Below, one piece after another: positions 8,327-16,744 of a stretch of 55,430 nt of DNA. Position 1 is the first letter of the stretch; each line of letters starts with the position of its first letter. The notes under the pieces were generated by a model. The model was not told the DNA's origin and did not search any database. It saw nothing but the letters and a program-made list of their open reading frames with translations. This DNA is from Streptomyces rhizoryzae (GTDB taxonomy: Bacteria > Actinomycetota > Actinomycetes > Streptomycetales > Streptomycetaceae). A program made the position numbers and the translations under genes. Location: contig NZ_JALMUV010000051.1 in the NCBI RefSeq assembly GCF_023155275.1, forward strand, positions 1 to 55,430, in the 5' to 3' direction.

Positions 8327-9325
8327 GTGGCCGAGCTGTTCTACGACGACGACGCCGACCTGTCCATCATCCAGAACCGCAAGGTGGCGGTCATCGGATA
8401 CGGAAGCCAGGGTCACGCCCACGCGCTGTCCCTGCGCGACTCGGGCGTCGACGTGCGCGTCGGTCTGCACGAGGGCTCCAAGTCCAAGGCCAAGGCCGAG
8501 GAGCAGGGCCTGCGCGTGGTGACCCCCGCCGAGGCCGCCGCCGAGGCCGACGTCATCATGATCCTGGTGCCGGACCCGATCCAGGCCAAGGTCTACGAGG
8601 AGTCCATCAAGGACCACCTGAAGGACGGCGACGCGCTGTTCTTCGGCCACGGCCTGAACATCCGCTACGGCTTCATCAAGGCTCCGGCCGGCGTGGACGT
8701 CTGCATGGTCGCCCCCAAGGGTCCGGGCCACCTGGTCCGCCGCCAGTACGAGGAGGGCCGCGGCGTGCCGTGCATCGCGGCCGTCGAGCAGGACGCCACC
8801 GGCAAGGCGTTCGACCTGGCGCTCTCCTACGCCAAGGGCATCGGCGGCACCCGCGCCGGCGTCATCAAGACCACCTTCACCGAGGAGACCGAGACCGACC
8901 TGTTCGGTGAGCAGGCGGTGCTCTGCGGCGGTGCCGCCGCCCTGGTCAAGGCCGGCTTCGAGACCCTGGTCGAGGCGGGCTACCAGCCGGAGATCGCGTA
9001 CTTCGAGTGCCTCCACGAGCTGAAGCTGATCGTGGACCTGATGTACGAGGGCGGCCTGGAGAAGATGCGCTGGTCGGTCTCCGAGACCGCCGAGTGGGGC
9101 GACTACGTCACCGGCCCGCGGATCATCACCGACGCCACCAAGGCCGAGATGAAGAAGGTGCTCACGGAGATCCAGGACGGCACCTTCGCCAACAACTGGA
9201 TGGCGGAGTACAACGCCGGCCTGCCGAAGTACAACGAGTACAAGAAGGCCGACGAGGGCCACCTGCTGGAGACCACCGGCAAGAAGCTGCGCAAGCTGAT
9301 GAGCTGGGTGGACGACGAGGCGTAA
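8327..9325 (+). CDS. ilvC: Ketol-acid reductoisomerase, class I
   Basis: A 332-aa Mg- and NADPH-dependent enzyme that isomerises and reduces acetolactate or acetohydroxybutyrate to the dihydroxy acid. The Rossmann motif GYGSQGHAHA is near residue 23. The knotted C-terminal domain carries EETETDLFGEQ and the CLHELKLIVDLMYEGG helix. The GTG start at 8327 is set by AAGGAGAG (8312-8319). The 98-bp gap after ilvN may hold its own promoter (TAGATC near 8305), so ilvC may be transcribed both with ilvBN and alone. Confidence 0.97.
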   Translation: MAELFYDDDADLSIIQNRKVAVIGYGSQGHAHALSLRDSGVDVRVGLHEGSKSKAKAEEQGLRVVTPAEAAAEADVIMILVPDPIQAKVYEESIKDHLKDGDALFFGHGLNIRYGFIKAPAGVDVCMVAPKGPGHLVRRQYEEGRGVPCIAAVEQDATGKAFDLALSYAKGIGGTRAGVIKTTFTEETETDLFGEQAVLCGGAAALVKAGFETLVEAGYQPEIAYFECLHELKLIVDLMYEGGLEKMRWSVSETAEWGDYVTGPRIITDATKAEMKKVLTEIQDGTFANNWMAEYNAGLPKYNEYKKADEGHLLETTGKKLRKLMSWVDDEA

Positions 9326-9337
9326 GCCTCGGGACCA

Positions 9338-9365
9338 GGGGGCCGCGGCACTGCTCGCGGCCCCC
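9338..9365 (+). terminator. ilvC terminator hairpin
   Basis: GGGGGCCGCG (9338-9347) pairs with CGCGGCCCCC (9356-9365), a perfect 10-bp GC stem with an 8-nt loop and no T-tract, as is common in Streptomyces. Confidence 0.8.
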
Positions 9366-9619
9366 TCGTCCGTATGCCGCCGCACCACCTTGTCCACCGC
9401 GTAGAACCACGCATGGGTGATCCTTACGCATCGGCACAGTCCGTGCCGCGCCCCGCCACTACACTGCTCGTCACAAGCGCGTCAGGCTCACAGCGTCGTG
9501 CGTCTTCCACGCGGCTTTCCCCTACACCGCCTTCGGCCGTCGGGACGGCCGTCCTCCCTCCACTGCCCGCCAGGGCGTGGGAGGCACCCGCAGCGGACCA
9601 GATGAGGACTGAAGACCAC
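9366..9619 (+). promoter_or_regulatory. serA upstream region
   Basis: Gene-free. A possible -10, TACACT (9460-9465), would give a 5' untranslated region of about 150 nt. I see no leader peptide or known riboswitch. An in-frame ATG at 9602 precedes the preferred GTG. Confidence 0.3.
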
Positions 9620-11224
9620 GTGAGCACTGCCAACCCCGGAAAACCCGTCGTACTGATCGCCGAGGAGCTGTCGCCGGCCACCGTCGACGCCCTCGGCCCG
9701 GACTTCGAGATCCGGCACTGCAACGGCGCCGACCGCGCCGAGCTGCTGCCCGCCATCGCCGACGTCGACGCGATCCTCGTGCGCAGCGCGACGAAGGTCG
9801 ACGCCGAGGCGATCGCCGCGGCCAAGAAGCTGAAGGTCGTCGCCCGGGCCGGGGTGGGCCTGGACAACGTCGACGTCTCCGCCGCCACCAAGGCCGGCGT
9901 GATGGTCGTCAACGCCCCGACCTCCAACATCGTCACCGCCGCCGAGCTGGCCTGCGGTCTGCTGGTCGCCACCGCGCGCAACATCCCGCAGGCCAACACC
10001 GCGCTCAAGAACGGCGAGTGGAAGCGCAGCAAGTACACCGGCGTCGAGCTGAGCGAGAAGACCCTCGGCGTGGTCGGCCTGGGCCGGATCGGCGTCCTGG
10101 TGGCCCAGCGGATGTCCGCGTTCGGCATGAAGGTCGTCGCCTACGACCCCTACGTCCAGCCGGCCCGCGCCGCGCAGATGGGCGTCAAGCTGCTGACCCT
10201 GGACGAGCTGCTGGAGGTCTCGGACTTCATCACCGTCCACCTCCCCAAGACGCCCGAGACCATCGGCCTGATCGGCGACGAGGCGCTGCACAAGGTCAAG
10301 CCGTCGGTCCGGATCGTCAACGCCGCCCGCGGCGGGATCGTCGACGAGGAGGCGCTGGCCGGCGCGCTCAAGGAGGGCCGGGTCGCCGGCGCGGGCCTGG
10401 ACGTGTACGCCGTCGAGCCGTGCACCGACTCGCCGCTGTTCGCCTTCGACCAGGTCGTGTGCACCCCGCACCTGGGCGCCTCGACGGGTGAGGCGCAGGA
10501 GAAGGCCGGTATCGCGGTCGCCAAGTCGGTGCGGCTGGCGCTCGCCGGCGAGCTGGTGCCGGACGCGGTCAACGTCCAGGGCGGTGTGATCGCCGAGGAC
10601 GTCAAGCCGGGGCTGCCGCTGGCCGAGCGGCTGGGCCGGATCTTCACCGCGCTGGCCGGCGAGGTCGCGCTCCGGCTCGACGTCGAGGTCTACGGCGAGA
10701 TCACCCAGCACGACGTCAAGGTGCTCGAACTCTCCGCGCTCAAGGGCGTGTTCGAGGACGTGGTGGACGAGACGGTGTCCTACGTCAACGCCCCGCTGTT
10801 CGCGCAGGAGCGCGGCGTCGAGGTGCGGCTGACCACCAGCAGCGAGTCGCCCGAGCACCGCAACGTGGTGACCGTGCGCGGCACCCTCGCGGGTGGCGAG
10901 GAGGTGTCGATCTCCGGCACGCTGGCCGGCCACAAGAACGTCCAGAAGGTCGTGGCGGTCGGTGACCACTCGATCGACCTGGCGCTCGCCGACCACATGG
11001 CGTTCCTGCGCTACACCGACCGCCCCGGCGTGGTCGGCACCGTCGGCCGGATCCTGGGCGAGGCGGGCATCAACATCGGCGGGATGCAGGTCTCCCGGGC
11101 GGACGTCGGCGGTGAGGCGCTGGTGGTGCTGACCGTGGACGACACCATTCCGGCGAATGTGCTGGCCGAGATCTCCGACGAGATCGGCGCGACGTCGGTG
11201 CGCGCGGTGAACCTCACCCACTGA
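9620..11224 (+). CDS. serA: D-3-phosphoglycerate dehydrogenase
   Basis: A 534-aa NAD-dependent enzyme that starts serine synthesis by oxidising 3-phosphoglycerate. It is the long type-1 form. The substrate and Rossmann domains carry GLGRIG near 154. Catalytic Arg is in NAARGGIVDE, Glu in VEPCTDSP and His in CTPHLGAST. An intervening domain and a C-terminal ACT domain (from about 458, YTDRPGVVGTVGRILGEAG) follow; the ACT domain binds serine in the family. GTG 9620 is preferred to the in-frame ATG 9602 because GAGGA (9604-9608) is well placed for it. It shares the locus with ilvBNC but has its own terminator on each side. Confidence 0.95.
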   Translation: MSTANPGKPVVLIAEELSPATVDALGPDFEIRHCNGADRAELLPAIADVDAILVRSATKVDAEAIAAAKKLKVVARAGVGLDNVDVSAATKAGVMVVNAPTSNIVTAAELACGLLVATARNIPQANTALKNGEWKRSKYTGVELSEKTLGVVGLGRIGVLVAQRMSAFGMKVVAYDPYVQPARAAQMGVKLLTLDELLEVSDFITVHLPKTPETIGLIGDEALHKVKPSVRIVNAARGGIVDEEALAGALKEGRVAGAGLDVYAVEPCTDSPLFAFDQVVCTPHLGASTGEAQEKAGIAVAKSVRLALAGELVPDAVNVQGGVIAEDVKPGLPLAERLGRIFTALAGEVALRLDVEVYGEITQHDVKVLELSALKGVFEDVVDETVSYVNAPLFAQERGVEVRLTTSSESPEHRNVVTVRGTLAGGEEVSISGTLAGHKNVQKVVAVGDHSIDLALADHMAFLRYTDRPGVVGTVGRILGEAGINIGGMQVSRADVGGEALVVLTVDDTIPANVLAEISDEIGATSVRAVNLTH

Positions 11225-11247
11225 AGCCCTCGGCTTTTCGCAGGTCA

Positions 11248-11285
11248 ACGGGCCCGGTCCCCGCTTCGGCGGGGACCGGGCCCGT
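11248..11285 (+). terminator. serA terminator
   Basis: A perfect 17-bp stem (11248-11264 with 11269-11285) closed by a TTCG tetraloop. Confidence 0.9.
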
Positions 11286-11516
11286 CGGCGTCCGGGCATC
11301 GTAGCGGGGCAGCGGCAGCGGCGCGCGGGATGGCTGACCGGTCAACCAATCACCCGGTTGGCGTAACGGGTCCCCGGGGTGCGGGGCGCGCGGGGAGCGC
11401 CGGGGGGCCGCCGGGGCCGCCGGGCGCCGGGTCTCCCGATTCGCTGGGCAGGGCTGCGCGGCGCGCAATGGGAACAGTGCGTGCCGCGCCGGCGCGCGGA
11501 AGGAGGGCAGAACGCC

Positions 11517-12623
11517 ATGAACGCACCCCTGGGTGGCACTCCGCAGAGCCTGACCGGTCTGCACGTGGTGGACGCGGAGGGCGCGAAGGTGGGCATCGTC
11601 CAGCAGGTGTACCGGGACGACGCCACCAACGAGCCGGAGTGGATCACCGTGCGGACCGGACTGTTCGGGATGAAGGAGACCTTCGTACCGCTGGCCGGGT
11701 CGCGGCGGGCGGGCGACGAACTGCACGTCCCGCACGCCAAGGAGACGATCAAGGAGGCGCCGAGAATCGACGCCGACGGCCACCTCGACCCGTCCGAGGA
11801 GGAGCGGCTGTACCACCACTACGGGATCACCCGCCCGGGGACGACCGCGGATCCCGGGACGACCGGGACGCCAGGGACGACAGGGACGGCGGGGACCACC
11901 GGTCGGGCCGGGGCCGCGGGGACCGGCGGGACGACCGCCATCCCCGGGACGACGGGACCGGCCGGGCGGACCGGCGAGCCCGGCGGGCCCGGCGTGGCCT
12001 CGCACCGGCCGACCGTGACGGGCGGGACCGGCGGCGCCGCCGGGGCCCGGGGCCGGGCGACCGGCGCCGGGGACACCACCGCCGAGCACCGCACCCGGGC
12101 CGGTGAGCGCAACAAGCTGATCGGCGAGCGGTCCGAGGACGCCACCCGCCCGATGGCGGTGTCCCGCGGCCGCGGTGAGCCGGACGCCGGGCGCGGCGAC
12201 GGGACCACCGAGATCGTGCTGTCCGAGGAGCGGCTGGAGGTCGGCACCGAGGAGCACGAGAGCGGCCGGGCCCGGTTGCGCAAGCACGTCGTCACCGAGG
12301 ACGTGCACCGCACCGTGCCGGTCAGCCACGAGGAGGTCCGGGTGGTCCGGGAGAAGATCACCGAGGACGACCGCGGGCGCGGGCGGACCGGTCCGCCGCT
12401 CGGTGAGGACGAGGTCGAGGTCGTCCTCCACGAGGAGCAGCCGGTGATCGGCAAGCGGACCGTACCGGTCGAGCGGGTCCGGCTGGAGACCGAGCGGGTC
12501 ACCGAGCAGCGCGAGGTCGACGCCGAGATCCGCAAGGAGACGGTGGAGTTCGACGACGGCCGGGGTACCGGCCGGACCGGGCGCGGCGCACCGGGACCGG
12601 ACCGCCCGGACCGGCTGCGCTGA
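11517..12623 (+). CDS. PRC-barrel and DUF2382 protein with collagen-like linker
   Basis: A 368-aa protein of the YsnF/AvaK stress-associated type. Residues about 10-80 form a PRC-barrel-like domain, and about 231-345 a DUF2382 domain (EIVLSEERLEVG, then EQREVDAEIRKETVEF). The two are joined by a low-complexity linker whose residues 108-160 are largely Gly-X-Y triplets (PGTTGTPGTTGTAGTTG and onward), a collagen-like pattern. The ATG start has GGAAGGAGGG upstream. Family members are often induced by stress; molecular function is not established. It is a single gene with terminators on both sides. Confidence 0.85.
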   Translation: MNAPLGGTPQSLTGLHVVDAEGAKVGIVQQVYRDDATNEPEWITVRTGLFGMKETFVPLAGSRRAGDELHVPHAKETIKEAPRIDADGHLDPSEEERLYHHYGITRPGTTADPGTTGTPGTTGTAGTTGRAGAAGTGGTTAIPGTTGPAGRTGEPGGPGVASHRPTVTGGTGGAAGARGRATGAGDTTAEHRTRAGERNKLIGERSEDATRPMAVSRGRGEPDAGRGDGTTEIVLSEERLEVGTEEHESGRARLRKHVVTEDVHRTVPVSHEEVRVVREKITEDDRGRGRTGPPLGEDEVEVVLHEEQPVIGKRTVPVERVRLETERVTEQREVDAEIRKETVEFDDGRGTGRTGRGAPGPDRPDRLR

Positions 12624-12639
12624 GCGGCCGCGAGCAGCA

Positions 12640-12673
12640 CGGCCGGCGGGCCCCGCACGGTGCCCGCCGGCCG
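12640..12673. terminator. Bidirectional terminator between convergent genes
   Basis: CGGCCGGCGGGC (12640-12651) pairs with GCCCGCCGGCCG (12662-12673), a perfect 12-bp stem between the DUF2382 gene and the metallophosphoesterase gene. Confidence 0.75.
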
Positions 12674-12700
12674 CCCGGCCGCGCCCGCCCCCGGTGCCGG

Positions 12701-14428
12701 TCACTTCCCCGGGCGGGGCAGCAGGAGTTCGGTGTTGTGGTCGGCGGACGTGCCGAGCCGGGCGTCGGGGGTGGCGTAGGGGTCGTTGTAGGAGAGCTCG
12801 CGGTAGAGCGCGGCGAGGCCGGCATCGGTGGTGTCGGCGGTGTCGGTGGCGTACGGCGCGGCGGACTCGATGAGGGTGGTGAACAGGGAGAGGGTGCCGT
12901 CGCCGTTGTCGGCCAGCTCGATGATCCGGGCGTGCTGCGGGTAGTCGACGTGCGAGGCGGTGTTGATCTCCCAGAAGGCGCGCTCGGGTATCGCGTGGCC
13001 GTGCGGGGTGATGCGGTTCTCGTGGGTGTGGCCGTTCACCCAGGCGACCACGTTGGGGTAGCGCTGGAGCAGGGCGACCAGGGCCTTGCCGTCGTGCCGG
13101 CCCTCGAACGGGTGGTACGGGTCGGGCAGCAGATTGCCCATGGTGGTGCTGGTGTGGTGGCTGAACAGGACGATCAGGCAGTCGCCGCCGGTGCCGCGCA
13201 CCGTGCGGCCGTCGTCGTCGTACCAGCGGCTGCTGTGCGACCGGAGTACCGACTCCAGCCAGCGCAGCTGCGCCGTGCCGAGTGAACCGTCCGCCCAGCC
13301 CGCCCTGTTGGTGGTGTCCAGGCTGATGCCGAGGACGCCCGGGGCGAGCGGGAAGGTGTAGTAGAGCCGGCCGCTGGCCGCCGCGTCGGAGGTGAAGCCG
13401 TGGCCCACCGGGCCCGCGCCGGTGTACGCCGGATCCAGGTGGGCGCGGGCGAACTCGGCCGGGGTGAACGGGCGCCGCCGCTCGTCCGGGGTGATCCGGC
13501 GGACCGCGCCGCCCTTGGTCAGCAGCGTGCCCAGCAGGGAGGCCGCCTGCGCCGGGTCGTTGCGCAGGGCGGTGGCGAGGCGGGCGGCGGTGGTGTCGTC
13601 GCAGCCCTCCAGCTTCCGGTCGCCGGTGTAGAGCTCGTTCAGCAGGCCGAGGTCGGGCAGGGTGCCCTCGATGCTGTCGTCGTGGTTGCCGACCGTGGTG
13701 TACCAGGGGACGGACAGGCCGGGGGCGGTGAACGGGCGGGCGGCGGCGGACAGGAAGCCCGGGATCTCGGGCAGGCCCTTGGCCTTGTAGGCGTCGCGGA
13801 GGGGCGATTCGGGATTCCAGTACGCGGCGTTGCCGCTGTTCTGGACGCCTTCGTAGCGCCGGGGGTCACCGCTGCTGGGGGTGATCCGGCCGCCGCTCAT
13901 CACCGAGAGGTACCAGTCCAGCTCGATCTGCTCGTGGTTGTCGGTGTTGTCGCCCGTGGCCATCACCAGGCCGAACGGCAGCCCGGTGTACGGGCCCCGG
14001 CGGACCGCGTTGACCCGCTCGACCAGGGAGGAGGCGCCGCGCACGGTCAGTGCTTCCTGCGGGCGGTGCGCGCTGTCGTTGAAGCGGGCCAGATATTCGA
14101 ACCGCACCGGCGACTCGACGTCCGCCAGGTGCAGGTCGGTGAACTGCACGAACGAGGCGAGGCCGGTGCGGCGGTCGTCCCGCCCGGCGGCCCCGGCGGC
14201 CAGTTCGCCGCGCACCACCAGCGGCCAGCCGGGCCCCGCCACCAGCCGCTTGTACGCCCCCGTGCCGACCGGGCGGGCGGCCTGCTCCAGGGTCGTGCCG
14301 CGGGTGCGCACCGCGCGCGCCGCGGTGACCGCGAGCGCCCGGCCGTACGACCCCGCCGTCCACAGTGCGGCGCCGGCCGCCGCGGCGGACATTCTCGTGA
14401 CGAACTGGCGGCGGTTCATCCCCTGCAT
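12701..14428 (-). CDS. Tat-exported metallophosphoesterase (TIGR03767 type)
   Basis: A 575-aa calcineurin-like phosphoesterase. The N-terminus MQGMNRRQFVTRMSAAAAG is a twin-arginine signal, so export folded across the membrane is likely. Metal-site motifs are TDLHLAD (D-x-H), GDNTDNHE, VGNHDDS, FSHH and NGHTHE. The ATG at 14428 is chosen because AGGGGGA lies just upstream; ATG 14419 would be too close to it. The substrate is unknown. It resembles a Streptomyces/Propionibacterium family of uncharacterised secreted phosphoesterases. Confidence 0.88.
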   Translation of the reverse strand: MQGMNRRQFVTRMSAAAAGAALWTAGSYGRALAVTAARAVRTRGTTLEQAARPVGTGAYKRLVAGPGWPLVVRGELAAGAAGRDDRRTGLASFVQFTDLHLADVESPVRFEYLARFNDSAHRPQEALTVRGASSLVERVNAVRRGPYTGLPFGLVMATGDNTDNHEQIELDWYLSVMSGGRITPSSGDPRRYEGVQNSGNAAYWNPESPLRDAYKAKGLPEIPGFLSAAARPFTAPGLSVPWYTTVGNHDDSIEGTLPDLGLLNELYTGDRKLEGCDDTTAARLATALRNDPAQAASLLGTLLTKGGAVRRITPDERRRPFTPAEFARAHLDPAYTGAGPVGHGFTSDAAASGRLYYTFPLAPGVLGISLDTTNRAGWADGSLGTAQLRWLESVLRSHSSRWYDDDGRTVRGTGGDCLIVLFSHHTSTTMGNLLPDPYHPFEGRHDGKALVALLQRYPNVVAWVNGHTHENRITPHGHAIPERAFWEINTASHVDYPQHARIIELADNGDGTLSLFTTLIESAAPYATDTADTTDAGLAALYRELSYNDPYATPDARLGTSADHNTELLLPRPGK

Positions 14429-14741
14429 CAGGTCCCCCTGGGCGGTTGCGTGGCGGCGGGCAGCGGTGCCCGGCGGCCCGGCCCCGGCGGCCGGTCGCTC
14501 TCGGTCGGCGGACACGCTACTTGCCGGTAGCCACCCGCAACAGGGCCTGTGGACAAAGGCTTTGTGGACAACAGGTGGCGTCCCGGGACACTCCGGGGCA
14601 AGCGAGCGGGGGCCGCGGGCAGGCCGGGGGAGGGGCGCGCAGGGCTGCCGCCGGCGCGGCCCGCCGCGGCGGGCCGCGCGTGTCCGGATCTGACGCAAGC
14701 CCGTCATTGCGGCCACCGGCCCGGGCCCGGACCATGGACGC
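14429..14741. promoter_or_regulatory. Divergent control region with two DnaA boxes
   Basis: A 313-bp non-coding region between the phosphoesterase (minus) and the AraC-type regulator (plus). It holds two identical 9-mers, TGTGGACAA at 14548-14556 and 14563-14571. Each is a perfect reverse complement of the DnaA box TTGTCCACA, spaced 15 bp start to start. A leaderless promoter for the regulator lies at its right end. Confidence 0.65.
14707..14741 (+). promoter_or_regulatory. Leaderless promoter of the AraC-type regulator
   Basis: TTGCGG (14707-14712), a 17-nt spacer, then GACCAT (14730-14735) exactly 6 nt before ATG 14742. No ribosome-binding site is present. Confidence 0.45.
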
Positions 14742-15734
14742 ATGCCAAGGAACACCCGCCGGGTCGTGATCGCGGTCTTCCCCGACGTCGACCTGCTCGA
14801 CGTCACGGGGCCGGCCGAGGTCTTCGCGCTCGCCAACCGGGAGACCGGGGGCCGCGCCGGATACCGGGTCCAGCTGGCCGGGCCCGGCCCGGCGGGCGAG
14901 GCGGTGGCGACCTCGGCGGGCGTCCGCCTGGTGACCGACCTGTCCTTCGACCGGGTCGGCGCGGGCGTGGACACCCTGCTGGTGCCCGGCGCCGTCGAAC
15001 CGGGCCCGGACGGCCCGCGGGCCCGTACCGACCACGCGGTGGTCGACTGGATCAGGTCCGTCGCCCCCGGTGCCCGGCGGATCGCCTCGGTGTGCGTGGG
15101 CGCGCACCTGCTGGCGGCGGCCGGTCTGCTCGACGGCCGGACGGCGACCACCCACTGGTCGACGGCCGGTCAACTGGCCGCCGACCACCCCGGGGTGACC
15201 GTCGATCCCGACCCGATCTTCGTCCGCTCCGGGCGGGTGTGGACCGGCGCGGGGATCAGCGCCTGCCTCGACCTGTCCCTGGCCCTGGTGGCCGAGGACC
15301 TGGGCGAGGAGACGGCGCTGGCGGTCGCCCGGCAGCTGGTGGTCTACCTCAAACGCCAGGGCGGGCAGAGCCAGTTCAGCGTGCCGCTGAGCCGGCCGGC
15401 CGCCGCCCGCCGGGACATCGACGCCCTGCGCGTCCACATCGGGGAGCACCTGGACGCGGACCTGTCGGCCGCAGCCCTGGCCGAGCGGATGTGCCTGAGC
15501 GAACGGCACTTCGCCCGGGTCTTCAAACAGGAGACCGGCAGTACACCGGCCGCCTATGTCGAGGCGGCCCGGGTCGAGGCGGCGCGCCGGCTGCTGGAGA
15601 CCACCGACCAGCCGCTGGACGGTATCGCGCTGGCCACCGGGCTGCGGTCGCCGGAGACGCTGCAACGGGCGTTCCGCCGCCAGCTGGGCACCAGTCCGGC
15701 CGCCTACCGCCGCCGCTTCCGCACCGCCGCCTGA
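14742..15734 (+). CDS. GATase1-like (DJ-1/PfpI) AraC-family transcriptional regulator
   Basis: A 330-aa cytosolic DNA-binding protein. Residues about 5-190 form a DJ-1/PfpI-like sensor domain (FPDVDLLDVTGPAEVFAL; nucleophile-elbow position SVCVGAHLLAA, with Cys). Residues about 225-325 form the double helix-turn-helix of AraC regulators (AERMCLSERHFARVFKQETG and the second motif RQLGTSPAAYRRRF). Members of this family often control adjacent hydrolase or isonitrile hydratase genes. Here the isochorismatase-like gene follows in the same direction, so it is the likely target (inference). Confidence 0.9.
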   Translation: MPRNTRRVVIAVFPDVDLLDVTGPAEVFALANRETGGRAGYRVQLAGPGPAGEAVATSAGVRLVTDLSFDRVGAGVDTLLVPGAVEPGPDGPRARTDHAVVDWIRSVAPGARRIASVCVGAHLLAAAGLLDGRTATTHWSTAGQLAADHPGVTVDPDPIFVRSGRVWTGAGISACLDLSLALVAEDLGEETALAVARQLVVYLKRQGGQSQFSVPLSRPAAARRDIDALRVHIGEHLDADLSAAALAERMCLSERHFARVFKQETGSTPAAYVEAARVEAARRLLETTDQPLDGIALATGLRSPETLQRAFRRQLGTSPAAYRRRFRTAA

Positions 15735-16057
15735 GCGGTAGGCCGGGCGGGGCCGGGGGCCGGAGTACGCGCTTGCGCGGGCGTACGCCTGGGTGTGCGC
15801 GTGTCCGCCCTCCGGTCGATTCCTCCCGGTTCGATGGCGTTCCGGCTTACCGGGAAGCCGGGTTGCCGGTTGCCGGTTGCCGGTTGCCGGTTGCCGGTCG
15901 CCGGTCGCCGGTCGCCGGTCGCCGGTCGCCGGGCGCCGGGCGCCGCGCGGGCCGGGCCGCCACGCCCCACCCCGCACCCCTGTACCTCAACCACTCACCA
16001 CTCAGCAGTCACCACTCACCACTCACCTGTCCCCTCCCGCTTCCGAAAGGACCCCAG
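15735..16057 (+). other. Repeat-rich intergenic region ahead of the isochorismatase-like gene
   Basis: A 323-bp gap with no convincing gene. It contains the heptanucleotide array at 15863-15946 and a second run of ACTCACC-type units at about 15988-16027. A GAAAGGA ribosome site for the next gene lies at about 16045. Confidence 0.6.
15863..15946 (+). repeat. Heptanucleotide tandem repeat, 12 units
   Basis: Five units of TTGCCGG (15863-15897), five of TCGCCGG (15898-15932) and two GCGCCG(G/C) units (15933-15946). The unit changes by one base at a time along the array. Confidence 0.9.
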
Positions 16058-16711
16058 ATGTCCCCCTCCGCGACCACCCCCTCCGCGACCACCCCCGCCC
16101 CGTCGGCCCCCGTGCCCTCCGCGACCCTGCGGGAGGTGAGCGGGCTGGACGACCGGCTGCCGGCGCTGGGTGACGCCACGCTGGTCATGATCGACTTCCA
16201 GAACACCTACCGCCGGGGCGTGATGGCCCTGGAGGGCGCCGAGGAGGCGCTGGCCGCCGGTGCCCGGCTGCTGGCCGCCGCGCGGGCCGCGGGCGCGCCG
16301 GTGGTGCACATCGTCAACGACGGCGGCGAGGGCACCCCGTACGACATCCGGGCCGAGATCGGCGCCCTCGCCGACGAGGTCGCGCCCGCCGACGGCGAGC
16401 CGGTCGTGGTCAAGCAGTTCCCCGACGCCTTCCACCGCACCGACCTGGAGCGGATCCTGCGGGAGCGGAACGCCGGGCCCGACCTCGTCCTGGCCGGGTT
16501 CATGACGCACATGTGCGTGTCCTTCACCGCCCAGGGGGCGTTCGGCCTCGGCTACCGGCCCACGGTCGTCGCCGAGGCCACCGCCACGCGGGCGCTGCCC
16601 GGGCCGGACGGGACCGTGGTGTCCGCGGCGGCGCTCCAGGCCGCGGCGCTGACCACCGTCGGCGACCTGTTCGGGCCGGTCGCCCCGCGGGTGGCGGACC
16701 TCACCGGCTGA
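16058..16711 (+). CDS. Isochorismatase-like cysteine hydrolase
   Basis: A 217-aa member of the isochorismatase/nicotinamidase superfamily. The catalytic Asp is in MIDFQNTY, Lys in VVVKQF and the nucleophile Cys in GFMTHMCVSFT. The N-terminus begins with a short duplicated SATTP repeat. RBS GAAAGGA precedes the ATG. The natural substrate is unknown (amide or vinyl ether). It is probably under control of the AraC-type regulator just upstream. Confidence 0.9.
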   Translation: MSPSATTPSATTPAPSAPVPSATLREVSGLDDRLPALGDATLVMIDFQNTYRRGVMALEGAEEALAAGARLLAAARAAGAPVVHIVNDGGEGTPYDIRAEIGALADEVAPADGEPVVVKQFPDAFHRTDLERILRERNAGPDLVLAGFMTHMCVSFTAQGAFGLGYRPTVVAEATATRALPGPDGTVVSAAALQAAALTTVGDLFGPVAPRVADLTG

Positions 16712-16744
16712 CCGGGGGCCGGCGGGGGCGGCGGGGCCGGGCCG

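Noticed and set aside
9602..9619. In-frame ATG six codons upstream of the serA GTG
   Set aside because: The GAGGA ribosome site lies within those codons and is well spaced only for the GTG.
12737..14530. Plus-strand open frames opposite the metallophosphoesterase
   Set aside because: Antisense shadows of the minus-strand gene with its Tat signal and metal motifs.
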